Assembly (NCBI RefSeq): GCF_010111755.1
Contig: NC_088962.1
Coordinates: forward strand, 1,116,001-1,180,000
Direction: 5' to 3'
DNA from: Nakaseomyces glabratus
Taxonomy: Eukaryota > Ascomycota > Saccharomycetes > Saccharomycetales > Saccharomycetaceae
Length of the DNA: 64,000 bases
The position numbers and the translations under genes were made by a program. The stretch's first letter is position 1, and the number at the start of each line of letters is the position of its first letter. The notes under the pieces are model-generated. The model saw nothing but the letters and a program-made list of their open reading frames with translations, was not told where the DNA came from and searched no databases. This document shows, in pieces, positions 1 through 9,134 of this stretch.

Positions 1-1630
1 TTGCTTCTAAAAATGCTTGGTCTGACAAAAGTGAATTAAATTCCTCGTATAAGTCTAACACAGGCTTGTACAAACTATACTGTTCTTCCAATTTCTTAAC
101 TTCTGTTTCACAGATTTCCAATGTGTCCTCATCGTCCTGCAATGAGTTTGATGTATGCCTCATTTCCTCAATCCTAGAGGAAAATATTTTTTTCTCTTCC
201 TCTGAATACTGCAGTATATCCCAGTATTTCTCAACCTTCTTATAAGTATTATCTATCAATTCCTTAATTAAGTTCTTCTTCATCTCTTCCAGCCGTTCTA
301 GTTCATTATGAATATTCTCCATGGTTGAGTCTGACAAATCAGAGTTACTCTCCACAAATATCTTTATTTGATCATTGGATGTATTCAGTAAATTCCACAA
401 CTGTTTACATTTTAGCATCCACAAATGTTTTGTGTTTGATTTTTCTTCATGTATCTTATTATATTTGTCATATGTCAAATGCAATTCGGCTAGGGAGGAC
501 TTGGAAACTTCAAAATAGGTCTCGATACTGGCAATTGAGAAGCTATCTATATTTCTGTAATGATCCAGTATTTGTCTCATTTTTTTCGGTATAACTTTGC
601 GAGCATCCAGTCTAAGGTCCTTTAGTAGGATTTCTAGTCTTTGTCCCTCCGTGCAAACTTTATCAATCCTTGATAAATACTCAACTTTCAGGTTCTCAAG
701 CAAGTTTGAGATCAACTCATACTTACTGGTTGACAAATCGCGCAAGCAAGGGTTATTAAGTAGCTCTGCTTTGTTTTTTTTTATTACCTCAGATATCAGT
801 GAAATCTTGTTCTTAGGAGAGCCATTGGTCAAGTATTCATAGATTTGTTCTAAGTTATCAGATTCGTTTAGATTGTTGAGTATATTTTTCTCTTCCTCAC
901 TAATATCCTTCAAGTCCATTCCGATGGCATTTGTCAAATGTTGTAGGTCGAGGCATTTCTCAAGAAATTTTGTTAACTCTGGTAGATAAACGTTATAAAT
1001 ATACTCCCTTGCAGATTCCAGAATATTCTTTTTATTAAGTAAAGATAGTGGCTTTTTTGGTGATTGTGGAACAGTTTTTCTTGTCTGTTGTAATATAGCA
1101 TTCCTGATGTATAAGTCAGGAATTGTTTTGATCCCACTTGGGTCACCTATTATTTCTAATATCTTATTCAAAATATCTTGCTCAATCTCTATATTTATCG
1201 TCAATTTACTCATCTCGCTTTCGGCCTGGTTAAAGAATTCCTTTATCGAGTCTGATATGGTGTTAAAAATTTGTTTCTCTTTAGTTAGAATTTCGGTATT
1301 TGAGTATCCAATATCTCTATATATGACATTGAGGTCTTCAAGCAGTTTCTCTAACTGCTTCGTTATTACAGTGAAATTCTCCTTGTAAATGCCATCCACT
1401 GTCGATAATTTGCTAGCTTGTAATTCACTAGTGCTTCTGGACAGACCCTTAGCTATAGGTGAATCAAATTCTAGGATTTTAACTGGGGTTAACTTCAAAA
1501 ATTCCCCTGAACTACAAAGTGTGCTTCCTGTTGAGTTCAACCTCGGTGTTCCAGGACTCCTCATAATGTCAATATTTCGCATTCCTTGATCTACTCTCCT
1601 GGTTGGTGAAGATACCGGGAATGCCGACAT
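1..1630 (-). CDS. ASE1: Ase1-like midzone microtubule bundler, 5' part only
   Basis: Anti-parallel microtubule crosslinker of the MAP65/PRC1/Ase1 family, which builds the anaphase spindle midzone. I translated the minus strand from the ATG at 1630: about 543 codons stay open to the window edge, so the C-terminal third is missing (S. cerevisiae Ase1 is about 885 aa). The N-terminal 70 residues are rich in Ser/Thr-Pro, including SPTR (8-11), SPGTPR (25-30) and TPVK (48-51), typical of Cdk1 targets. The rest is helical, charged and coiled-coil-like, as in the MAP65 dimerisation rod. The identification rests on this architecture and on the neighbours, which follow S. cerevisiae YOR059-YOR070 in order. 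I did not align it residue by residue. Confidence 0.8.
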   Translation of the reverse strand, partial: MSAFPVSSPTRRVDQGMRNIDIMRSPGTPRLNSTGSTLCSSGEFLKLTPVKILEFDSPIAKGLSRSTSELQASKLSTVDGIYKENFTVITKQLEKLLEDLNVIYRDIGYSNTEILTKEKQIFNTISDSIKEFFNQAESEMSKLTINIEIEQDILNKILEIIGDPSGIKTIPDLYIRNAILQQTRKTVPQSPKKPLSLLNKKNILESAREYIYNVYLPELTKFLEKCLDLQHLTNAIGMDLKDISEEEKNILNNLNESDNLEQIYEYLTNGSPKNKISLISEVIKKNKAELLNNPCLRDLSTSKYELISNLLENLKVEYLSRIDKVCTEGQRLEILLKDLRLDARKVIPKKMRQILDHYRNIDSFSIASIETYFEVSKSSLAELHLTYDKYNKIHEEKSNTKHLWMLKCKQLWNLLNTSNDQIKIFVESNSDLSDSTMENIHNELERLEEMKKNLIKELIDNTYKKVEKYWDILQYSEEEKKIFSSRIEEMRHTSNSLQDDEDTLEICETEVKKLEEQYSLYKPVLDLYEEFNSLLSDQAFLEA

Positions 1631-2513
1631 GCTCAATTTCCTCTATTCTATATTCAACTACCAACCGAATGTAATTTCCTAGTAACGCTTTCTTCTAAAT
1701 ATTATTTCTTGTTTTCACTGTTTTGAAAACCGAAGTCTTTATCCTTGTGTCAACTTTTTTTTGTGTGTTATGCCTCTTTTCCAGGTCTGTAGTTTCTTTC
1801 CAATTACTTAACAGTATAATAAACGTTACTGAGCCAAACTCCAACATACAATGTGAACCCGAACTCGAGGAGTATAACCGCCCAATTAGGTACCACAAGT
1901 TGCTAGGCTATTGAACAACTTCCTTGCTTTTCTCTTTGGTATTATTGTTTGTTTTTCTTTCTGTTATGGAGTTCAATATCTTTTTTTTTGGAATCGATTG
2001 TACCTTTCACTAAGAAAGATTCGTAGAAGTCAACTGAAAAATAGTTTCCACTTCTTATTTACACATTTCCTAAATAGGAAAAACATCGAATTCTATCTGG
2101 CAAAAACTGCATTGCGATGAGCTGAGAGGTATCTTCAGTGAGGCATGCTATCCTGTGGTTCTTAATTGAAATATTATGATTGTCGTATTTGGTACGCAAT
2201 CTAAGATAACGAATATGCTACTGTAAAAACTTCATTGCTTATCGAAACACCTTTGCTTTTTGTTTTCCTGAGGTGTCCATAATATGACCAGATGTTAATG
2301 AATTCACAATTCTTTTATCTTGGCATCCCAAGGTAGTCATTCTCACATAAAGTTCCTGATTGCTAACCGCCTTGGCATATTAACCGTGACATAAGTAGGT
2401 CCTTCGATCATAGAACTGTGTTAGAGATTATATCACATTATATGTAGTAATATACGAATTGATGTTGATGCCGGTAAAAGCCTCTCCGTCGGAGGCGTCT
2501 TCTGAAGAACTCA
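1631..2513. other. Intergenic region upstream of ASE1
   Basis: AT-rich spacer holding the ASE1 promoter and the 5' flank of the tRNA gene. Short open frames here (for example around 1911-2120) show no family motif or homologue that I recognise. I see no Ty-like LTR near the tRNA, although tRNA flanks are common retrotransposon targets in yeasts. Confidence 0.6.
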
Positions 2514-2600
2514 TCCTTGTTAGCTCAGTTGGTAGAGCGTTCGGCTTTTACGTCAACGAGGACAACCGAAATGTCAGGGGTTCGAGCCCCCTATGAGGAG
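2514..2600 (+). tRNA. tK(UUU): tRNA-Lys(UUU) with a 14-nt intron
   Basis: The sequence folds as a tRNA: acceptor arm TCCTTGT pairs with ATGAGGA (2593-2599), discriminator G at 2600. The A box (TAGCTCAGTTGG) and B box (GGTTCGAGCCC) are intact. The anticodon loop reads CTTTTA, giving anticodon TTT. Removing about 14 nt (2551-2564) after the base 3' of the anticodon restores the ACCGAA anticodon-stem strand and a 73-nt tRNA that matches my recollection of S. cerevisiae tK(UUU), which also has an intron. The exact intron edge could shift by one because of a repeated A. A T-rich run from about 2609 is the likely Pol III terminator. Confidence 0.96.
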
Positions 2601-2768
2601 TTCTTCTATTTTTTTTTATTTTTTGTCTGCTTTTAGAATGAAGTCTTCCATATTTGCTAGCGTTTTAATATTGTCGCAATTACTTGGCTGTTAAGATGAG
2701 GTATTATTATCCATTAAAATGGTGTACTTTATCTGTTATGTATTCGCTATATGATTTCCAAATAATCT

Positions 2769-4142
2769 TCATTTATTGTTTGCATTGTGGATTAAATAAG
2801 AGACCAATTGTCCTGCAAACTCTACGGACCCTACACTTGTGGCTGCCGTTGATTCTGAAATGCCATTTCTTGCCACAATTCCTCCATGAGAATTTAAGAA
2901 TTTAACATAGATTGGAATTTTGATCCACGTTAATTGATTCAGATTTCTCATAATCAATTGTCTCTCCTTAGTCAAGGGCATTTTCTTGAATTTATTCTTC
3001 CACTTCTCTTCAGTACCTCCGTGATGAGTATATTTAGATAGAAGATTAGTCCAGCTGTTAGAGTCCTCATCAACAAATTTTGGTGTATCTTCATTCTCAA
3101 TCTGACTATCATCATCGATAACTGTACTCATAACATTGCTATAAGCATCTGACATATATCCTTTAAGCTGATCGCTGAAGCCTGCTTTTTCTTTTATAAG
3201 TTTGGGGAATTCATTACTTTTCAGCATCTTACGGTATCTCCATGTTGCCACATAGCTATATATGGTTCCTCCAATATTGAAAAAAAATGCAAATGGTACT
3301 ATTAAGAATACAACTAGTACAAGTAATAGTAGGGTGCGTGACCAGTACTTGACTGGGTTATGCTGAGTCTTCTCTTTCTTCACATTTGAATCAAGTTTAT
3401 TCAAATCTACAATTCTAGGTTTTGCCCTAGAGTAACTCTTGCCCGGAATTTTAGATTCGAAGTCGAATTTAATCCTATTATCTGATTCTAGGAAAGGGTC
3501 CACATCAGCTATAAAACCAGTGAAAAATGCAACTGTTCTATCATTCTTTACATTCGCGAACAAAATCCTGTGATTGAATTCCTCCAGAGCCTCAATGTAT
3601 TTACCTTCACTAAGTCTGACTAAAATATCATTACTCGAGTTTGCAATGAATAATTCTCTACCACTCTTTCCCAAGATAGTAGAGCCCAGACCAGTAAATG
3701 TCGAAAATAATAACTTCCGATGTAGATACCCCAGTGGGTTGTAAAATTGAATACCTAAATGTGGTGTAGCCATTGTCATGAAAATGCATCTTTCGATGTT
3801 ACCGAAAATATCATTACATTCGGAATACATTTTTCCCACAACAAATCTTGCAACAAGTCCACCTAGTGAGTAACCAACAAAACTTATTTTTGTTATATTT
3901 CCATCTTTAAATTCCTTCATAAACTCACATAATTCAAGCAAAGTCCTATACCCTATAATCTCAATACCATCAAAAGTCTTAAAGGTTGCATTTTGTTTTG
4001 GCAAAAAAAATACATAATCTTTATCCTTCCCACTCTTCTTACCATTCAATGTGGCATCCAACACTTTCTCAAGTGATTTCATATGCTTGTAATTTCCCCA
4101 TAATCCATGGATCAATACGAAAAGGTGCTTATCCTGACCCAT
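2769..4142 (-). CDS. LPL1: Lipid-droplet phospholipase Lpl1-like (DUF676 serine esterase)
   Basis: Predicted 457-aa alpha/beta hydrolase, ATG at 4142. An N-terminal strand followed by HG (residues 12-13 in LIHGLWGN) supplies the oxyanion region, and the nucleophile elbow GYSLGG (90-95, Ser92) is canonical. A hydrophobic segment at about 270-290 is a membrane anchor or hairpin. S. cerevisiae YOR059C (Lpl1, about 450 aa) is a lipid-droplet phospholipase with the same layout and the same neighbours (ASE1, SLD7), so orthology is strong. The C-terminal 150 residues are less conserved and probably cytosolic. Activity and droplet location are inferred from the family. Confidence 0.9.
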   Translation of the reverse strand: MGQDKHLFVLIHGLWGNYKHMKSLEKVLDATLNGKKSGKDKDYVFFLPKQNATFKTFDGIEIIGYRTLLELCEFMKEFKDGNITKISFVGYSLGGLVARFVVGKMYSECNDIFGNIERCIFMTMATPHLGIQFYNPLGYLHRKLLFSTFTGLGSTILGKSGRELFIANSSNDILVRLSEGKYIEALEEFNHRILFANVKNDRTVAFFTGFIADVDPFLESDNRIKFDFESKIPGKSYSRAKPRIVDLNKLDSNVKKEKTQHNPVKYWSRTLLLLVLVVFLIVPFAFFFNIGGTIYSYVATWRYRKMLKSNEFPKLIKEKAGFSDQLKGYMSDAYSNVMSTVIDDDSQIENEDTPKFVDEDSNSWTNLLSKYTHHGGTEEKWKNKFKKMPLTKERQLIMRNLNQLTWIKIPIYVKFLNSHGGIVARNGISESTAATSVGSVEFAGQLVSYLIHNANNK

Positions 4143-4457
4143 CTTTATCCGCTACGTTCTATCAAATAAACCTGCCTATTGTACTGCTTAAACGTTATCA
4201 ATCCCTCCTCAAAGACTAAATAGTAATATTAGCAATCATTTACCTCAATATCAACCACTAGGGGTAATCGAAATACGCTCCTTTAAAGTATCTTGTGAGT
4301 TCTCGTTTATATAATTTGAGCCCAACTATAAAATTAGGGCAAGAACACACTTCGCCACTTCTAAAATTGTCTGGGGTAACAAAGTCATGTACCATTCGTC
4401 TCTCAGCACAACAATTCTTATGGTCAAGAATAGTAGTATGCAGCACTTAATTGCTAG
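4143..4457. promoter_or_regulatory. LPL1 promoter with a PACE-like element
   Basis: 315-bp spacer between SLD7 (3' end) and LPL1 (5' end), both on the minus strand. TTCGCCACT at 4351-4359 reads AGTGGCGAA on the coding strand, close to the Rpn4-bound PACE element GGTGGCAAA. S. cerevisiae LPL1 is reported to be Rpn4-controlled, so the site is plausible, but it carries two changes from consensus. Confidence 0.4.
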
Positions 4458-5297
4458 CTATCCATTTCTTGTAAAAAGGTTCAAAAGAGTCTCTACGGTC
4501 TCTTGCATTTCTTCAAATGGAATTGCCTTAGTGTGTCCTCTTTGCAATTGTATTAGGTCCTTTCTATGAGCAAATTCAGATGCAGATAATGTTATTCGAA
4601 ATAATTTCTGAGTTTCAGACTTAGTGCTAGACAAGCCTCTCAATCTCAATCCTGCCAGAATTAATTTTGATAAAGTATCTCTTACCTGTATCTTCTTGTC
4701 ATTAGATAACATGCTCTTCAGGACTTTTGAAGTTCTGTGCTCATGTCTTTCTATATTTTCAGAAACTATTTTGGTGATATCAGAATTCAGACGGGAATCA
4801 ATTGTTGCAGATACAGTTGAGTCTAATTTCTTCACATCAGCCTGTTGGGGATTTGATAAAGTCGACTTGATCTGCTTGATCTGCAGATCAATATTTGCCT
4901 TTATAGACAGGTCTACTTGCACAACCTTTACCACGTTCTCATTTCTGTAAAATATATAATAACTACAACATCCTTGGTTGTCAGCTTTTTCTGTCAAAGG
5001 TATGCATTCAAACACTATGCCTCTTTGCTTAACGCCTAACTTTGTACTGAAGTAGCGCAAGGTAGTTGAACTGCGTGTGAAGCATTGCAATTCGCGGCTC
5101 TGCTGGTTTTTGATCCATAGGGGAAGCTTCTTGATATCTACATATGCCACAAACCGACCTTTATAACTCTGAACCCTTTTCAGTTGACCAGCATCTAAAA
5201 TTGACGTGTCACTGGTTTCCCACAATTGAACATCTCTAAGCACAAATTCATTGTTCTTTGAACCAATTGAAAGCTTTAAATTTGCAACCAATGACAT
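4458..5297 (-). CDS. SLD7: Replication initiation factor Sld7
   Basis: 279-aa protein, ATG at 5297. Sld7 partners Sld3 and helps recruit Cdc45 to licensed origins in S phase. It matches my recollection of S. cerevisiae Sld7 (257 aa) along its length: the N-terminal VRDxQLW-type and KLPLWI segments (about residues 19-63), and the C-terminal core LSKLILAGLRLRG followed by FAHR and QETVETLLNLF at the end, which forms the Sld7 dimerisation region. It sits between LPL1 and the YOR062C-like gene. In S. cerevisiae CKA2 lies in the corresponding interval; it is absent here. Confidence 0.93.
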   Translation of the reverse strand: MSLVANLKLSIGSKNNEFVLRDVQLWETSDTSILDAGQLKRVQSYKGRFVAYVDIKKLPLWIKNQQSRELQCFTRSSTTLRYFSTKLGVKQRGIVFECIPLTEKADNQGCCSYYIFYRNENVVKVVQVDLSIKANIDLQIKQIKSTLSNPQQADVKKLDSTVSATIDSRLNSDITKIVSENIERHEHRTSKVLKSMLSNDKKIQVRDTLSKLILAGLRLRGLSSTKSETQKLFRITLSASEFAHRKDLIQLQRGHTKAIPFEEMQETVETLLNLFTRNG

Positions 5298-5809
5298 AGA
5301 TCATTCATTCATGAGCGTTGGCTGTAGTAGATAACCAAAAACCTATTGCATAACTCCAATATTCATATATTATACAATAATCAACATTTTCCGATTTTTT
5401 TATTTTATTTTTCTTTACTGCCGTGCGGACTTTGTTCGCTTTTCCGAAGCGAAACCCCATTAACGATATGTTAGTTTCCAGAATGCCATGTCGCAATTAC
5501 AAATACAAAAAGTATTGTTATTAGTAACTTAGAAGGATATCTTTGAAATTGTATTAAATACTATATTTTATCTATGCAATATAAAAAATTCTTAAGGTTG
5601 AAATTGCGAGTGCGTATTAAATAAAAATTAAACAAATTGAAATTACAGTGCGATCTTTGGTCTTAAAATTTAGTCGTGTCATTAAAATGCTATCATTAAA
5701 GAATTAATCAAATCAAATGATTATTATTAATTTGTTTGTTTGCCTGGAATATGAAGTTAAGAACTATGACCTGATAGTTCTCGATTCATGTTGTAGGAAT
5801 ATAATCATA
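5298..5809. other. Intergenic region, SLD7 promoter side
   Basis: 512 bp, very AT-rich from 5500 to 5720. An inverted repeat TTCGCTT (5435-5441) / AAGCGAA (5447-5453) with a 5-nt spacer lies about 140 bp upstream of the SLD7 ATG. It resembles, but does not match, the G1/S SCB/MCB motifs. No gene is visible. Confidence 0.5.
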
Positions 5810-6568
5810 TTAGGAGATGTACATTGGAGGTGCATTTCCGAAATCTATGCTATGGGAGTTCTTATGACGAGAGTACATTCTCTTCTGTTCTCTTCTCCAC
5901 TGCTCCCTTTTATCGTTGATGATAGTGTAGATCTCATGGTAATTACCAGAGTGGTCGATAACTCTCTTGAATACAGCATCATCAAATCTTAAACTCTTCT
6001 TCTGAGGAAGCTCATCTTCATCTTTTGAGTATGTTTTTTCGAAGATGGAAGATGTGCTTGAGTTTACGGAAGATGAGTAGTCGTATTTGGATGAGAAGTC
6101 ATTGTAGTATTCAGCTTCTTCATCATCATCAGCGGAGTGGGCCAAACAGGATTTCAAAGTAGGCTTTGACTTCTTCTTTGGTTCTGTTCTGTTGTTGGCC
6201 TCTGGTACAGACAAGTCCGGTCCATAAAGCACAGTTACATCTGTATCTTTATTCCAGTTGATAGCCAATGGATCGAGCCTTATGTCTTCCAGCTTGAATA
6301 GCTTCATAGACCACCGTCTCCATAGACAGTGGTGAAGTCTCTCCAGGTAGATATTGTAATCCAAGTCATCCTCATTGGAACAACTTGGCAGTCTTAGGAC
6401 CTTGTGCTTCCTCATCTTTAGTAATAGACTCCAGGACAAAGAGATGTCCATCGTGGAATAATCAAAGTCCTGGTGGAAGTAGTCCAAAGCTGGCTTGTTA
6501 TAGTTGGTGACGTTGTCAAGCAACATCAAGTTTTGACGAGATATGATAGTGTCGTCCAAACTAGTCAT
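5810..6568 (-). CDS. YOR062C/YKR075C-family protein of unknown function
   Basis: 252 aa from the ATG at 6568; the frame runs 21 codons further up to a TTG at 6631, but no upstream ATG exists. S. cerevisiae YOR062C and its paralogue YKR075C are nuclear or unknown-function proteins with weak similarity to the PP1 regulator Reg1. Visible here are a central Trp-rich helical block (LHHCLWRRWS) followed by a NWNKD-type segment, as in Reg1-like proteins. There is then an acidic/serine-rich stretch, a KKSLRFDD segment and a charged C-terminal helix. No catalytic motif is seen. The 1.9 kb upstream region carries Rgt1- and Mig1-type sites, in line with glucose control reported for the S. cerevisiae paralogue. 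Confidence 0.85.
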   Translation of the reverse strand: MTSLDDTIISRQNLMLLDNVTNYNKPALDYFHQDFDYSTMDISLSWSLLLKMRKHKVLRLPSCSNEDDLDYNIYLERLHHCLWRRWSMKLFKLEDIRLDPLAINWNKDTDVTVLYGPDLSVPEANNRTEPKKKSKPTLKSCLAHSADDDEEAEYYNDFSSKYDYSSSVNSSTSSIFEKTYSKDEDELPQKKSLRFDDAVFKRVIDHSGNYHEIYTIINDKREQWRREQKRMYSRHKNSHSIDFGNAPPMYIS

Positions 6569-8468
6569 TGTAGCAGTTGTGTTTGTGTTGTGTATATTTT
6601 TGTTTATTATCAATGCAATCCGGTTAAGCAATGATAAACTATGCAGTGTTTGTTGTTATGCCTTATCAAGTTATGATTCCTTTCAAAATAAATACCAAGA
6701 TTGAAATATTCTCATGGACCTTTTTATAACAAACATCTGTTATCCAGTTGTCAAAAGAAACTGGTATGTGTTGGACAGAAAGTGGGGATTTGTAAGGACA
6801 AAGAAAAGAGGGTTCCTCTGACTGTATACTTTCCAATATTACTATTATTTTTAACAACTTCCAGGCCCTTTATTGGAGGGGGGAATACTGAACCCTCCTC
6901 CTCCCCCCACTATCTACTGCAATGTCTAAAACGGTGTATGAAAAAAGAAAGAGAACTTTCCCTGCTGATTTCTTGTGAAGATCCGGATAAAAAAGAAAGC
7001 CTGAACAGGAGGCACAGAAACCCTGGTAGCCACAGAACAAAGGGACTAGGGGAACGGAAGAACAAGAACAAGAGCAAGAACAAGAACAGCAAAATCATAA
7101 CTGCCGGCTAGTGAAACCCTCCTACAAATAATTTGAGATTTTTCGGAAAAACTATTTTCCCGTTTGTGATTGGGACAAAGGGCGTATTTCTACTAATTCC
7201 TTTTTACTTTTTACTTTCTGCCTGTGTGTTATGGATATGAGTTTTTCCGCTACATGGGGCTGCCCTGTCCCCCACAATAATTGTTGCGTTGGTACCTGGA
7301 TTTCTGAGGGCGTCTTCTCAGGACTCATGAAATGACACATTTTACGGAAAAACTATTGTTATCATTTTGAAGGTGGGCTAACGGAAGTGCACTACGCAAT
7401 GCTGGGCACTTTTCAGTGGGTGGGTGGGGCAAAAACCTCCTCCTTTACTGGGGGCCCCCACTTCAAAGTACTGGGTGCCTCCTCTCCAAGAGGCGCTTTC
7501 TTCTACTTGGCAACTACGTCTTTTTCAGTAAATCCATTGGTTAGTTTTTCCGAAAAATGATTGTGATTTCTGCAGTAAGAGTAAATGCACCGTACAAATG
7601 ATCAAGACTAATTTTTACTTTTTCATTACTAGTAATCTATCTAACTGGAATCATTTGGATATATGCCACTGATACGGGCTCTTTTTTTGATTCATTATCC
7701 CACTAGATAAGAGTTTCCCCTTGTGCTGTATTTTCTATTGGCATGTGAACTCTTGGATTGCAATACACTGAAAAAAAATTATCGCGGGAGTTTAAGAACT
7801 GAGAGTCAGAAGCAAACGGAAGAGTTCTAAATACCTCCTGGGGAAGGAAGGCCGGCAGATAAAATCTTGATTTAAAATACATACACTTCGATATAGTTTT
7901 TCCGAGACTTGTGTAGCTTATTCACAATTACAGTGGAGAAGTACCCCAGATTTATTTTTGAAATTTTTTCTTTCATGTATCCTCTTAATCAACAAACAAA
8001 AGCTACGATATCGAGAAAACTTGTCCAACATTCGAGGAAAAACCCACTCGTCTCACTTAATTCCGATTTACAGATTTCAGTGTGATAATTTTGGAATTGC
8101 GGTATTTCTTCACCATCTATCATATAGCACAAAAAAAAGGGTACCTTCTTATTGACACACCTGCTAGCTATAGAATCAAATACTAGTCTCTAGTATGTCA
8201 ATAATGTATTAAGGGGTACCCATTTCTGAAAGAGGATATTTTTAGAGGGTAGTAATTATACCTATTTGACGTAATTTACTGTGGTAGAGCCCTGGCTTCT
8301 ACAAGGTTAGTAAAAAGATATTTGTTGTTATTCCAAAAATTGAGTCGTTTTTATTTTTTTTAGTTCAAATACTACAATTGAATATCGAATAAGTAAACAA
8401 AATAATGCTATATATTATGATTCAATGAGAAGTACATTAGATGTAGGAGGTGGAAGTAAGGGGAGTTG
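6569..8468. promoter_or_regulatory. Long promoter of the YOR062C-like gene with Rgt1-type and Mig1-type sites
   Basis: 1.9 kb without a convincing gene. Eight CGGANNA matches (either strand) occur at 6984, 7055, 7144, 7243, 7345, 7546, 7817 and 7898. Four of them lie in an identical 11-mer TAGTTTTTCCG, two in each orientation (7144-7154, 7345-7355, 7542-7552, 7894-7904). Mig1-like GC boxes are also present: CCCCAC at 6905, 7270 and 7456, and GTGGGG at 7424. CGGANNA is the half-site of the glucose repressor Rgt1. Open frames at 6701-7111 and 7152-7340 are low-complexity and unconvincing. Confidence 0.6.
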
Positions 8469-9134
8469 TCATTTCTTGCCTCCCTGGAGTCTACATTTCT
8501 CGCTACAATACCACTTCCCAGAAGGGGGTTTGGTCATACCTATACAGGGGTAATGGAACCATTCACGTTCACACTTGGAGTTATCGCAAGCAATCATGGC
8601 CCCATATGAGACATCATTACAAAAACAGTACCTTTCTTCATCGCCATTTGCATCCTTGACCTCTCTTTTCTTGCTCTCATTACTTGATTTTTGCAAGTAA
8701 TCCTTCCGCTTCTTTTCTAGTTCCATATCTCGCCTATAAGCTTTCTTCAAGTTGATCTTTAACAGCAATTTTTTGCCATTTTGCTTCTTAGTAGTGGTCT
8801 TACTGCTCTGCCGTACCACTGTGGAAGTACCCTTTTTCCGACTCAGCAGTTGCGAATACCGCTTGTTTATACCTTTTTGCATCTCCAAGTCCTGCTTGTA
8901 CTGCTGCAAAAAACTGACCCTTTCTTCGACCAGCTTGTTCAAGTACTCGGCCTTACCACATATCTGCAACTCAAGCGCCTCCTCGTCCCTAGCACCATCT
9001 AAACACTTGTTGTCCAAGTACTGTATCAACCACAACGTCCGCACATACTCACACGAGAAATGATCCAATGTGTTCAGGAAACTGTACCGTATATCGGTGG
9101 CCTGCTCAGCACTACTCACTATCCTGGACTCCAT
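8469..9134 (-). CDS. YNG1: ING-family PHD-finger subunit of NuA3 histone acetyltransferase
   Basis: 221 aa from the ATG at 9134; a longer frame begins only at a TTG (9179). Yng1 (219 aa in S. cerevisiae) links the Sas3 acetyltransferase complex NuA3 to H3K4me3 chromatin. The N-terminal 100 residues form the helical ING domain and the middle is Lys-rich. The C-terminus is a PHD finger with the C4-H-C3 ligands visible in CFCN, ACDNSKC, FHYPC and WYCSEKC. The neighbours CYT1 and the YOR062C-like gene match YOR062-YOR065; RPL3, which lies between them in S. cerevisiae, is not here. Confidence 0.93.
   Translation of the reverse strand: MESRIVSSAEQATDIRYSFLNTLDHFSCEYVRTLWLIQYLDNKCLDGARDEEALELQICGKAEYLNKLVEERVSFLQQYKQDLEMQKGINKRYSQLLSRKKGTSTVVRQSSKTTTKKQNGKKLLLKINLKKAYRRDMELEKKRKDYLQKSSNESKKREVKDANGDEERYCFCNDVSYGAMIACDNSKCEREWFHYPCIGMTKPPSGKWYCSEKCRLQGGKK

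Noticed and set aside
1911..2120. 69-codon plus-strand frame near the tRNA
   Set aside because: Starts at a non-ATG codon and has no family features; chance open frame in AT-rich DNA.
1631..2513. Ty/LTR remnant near the tRNA
   Set aside because: No TG...CA-bounded repeat or target duplication could be seen.
6701..7111. 136-codon plus-strand frame as a gene
   Set aside because: Starts in the YOR062C-like promoter, low-complexity Lys/Asn end, no recognised motif.
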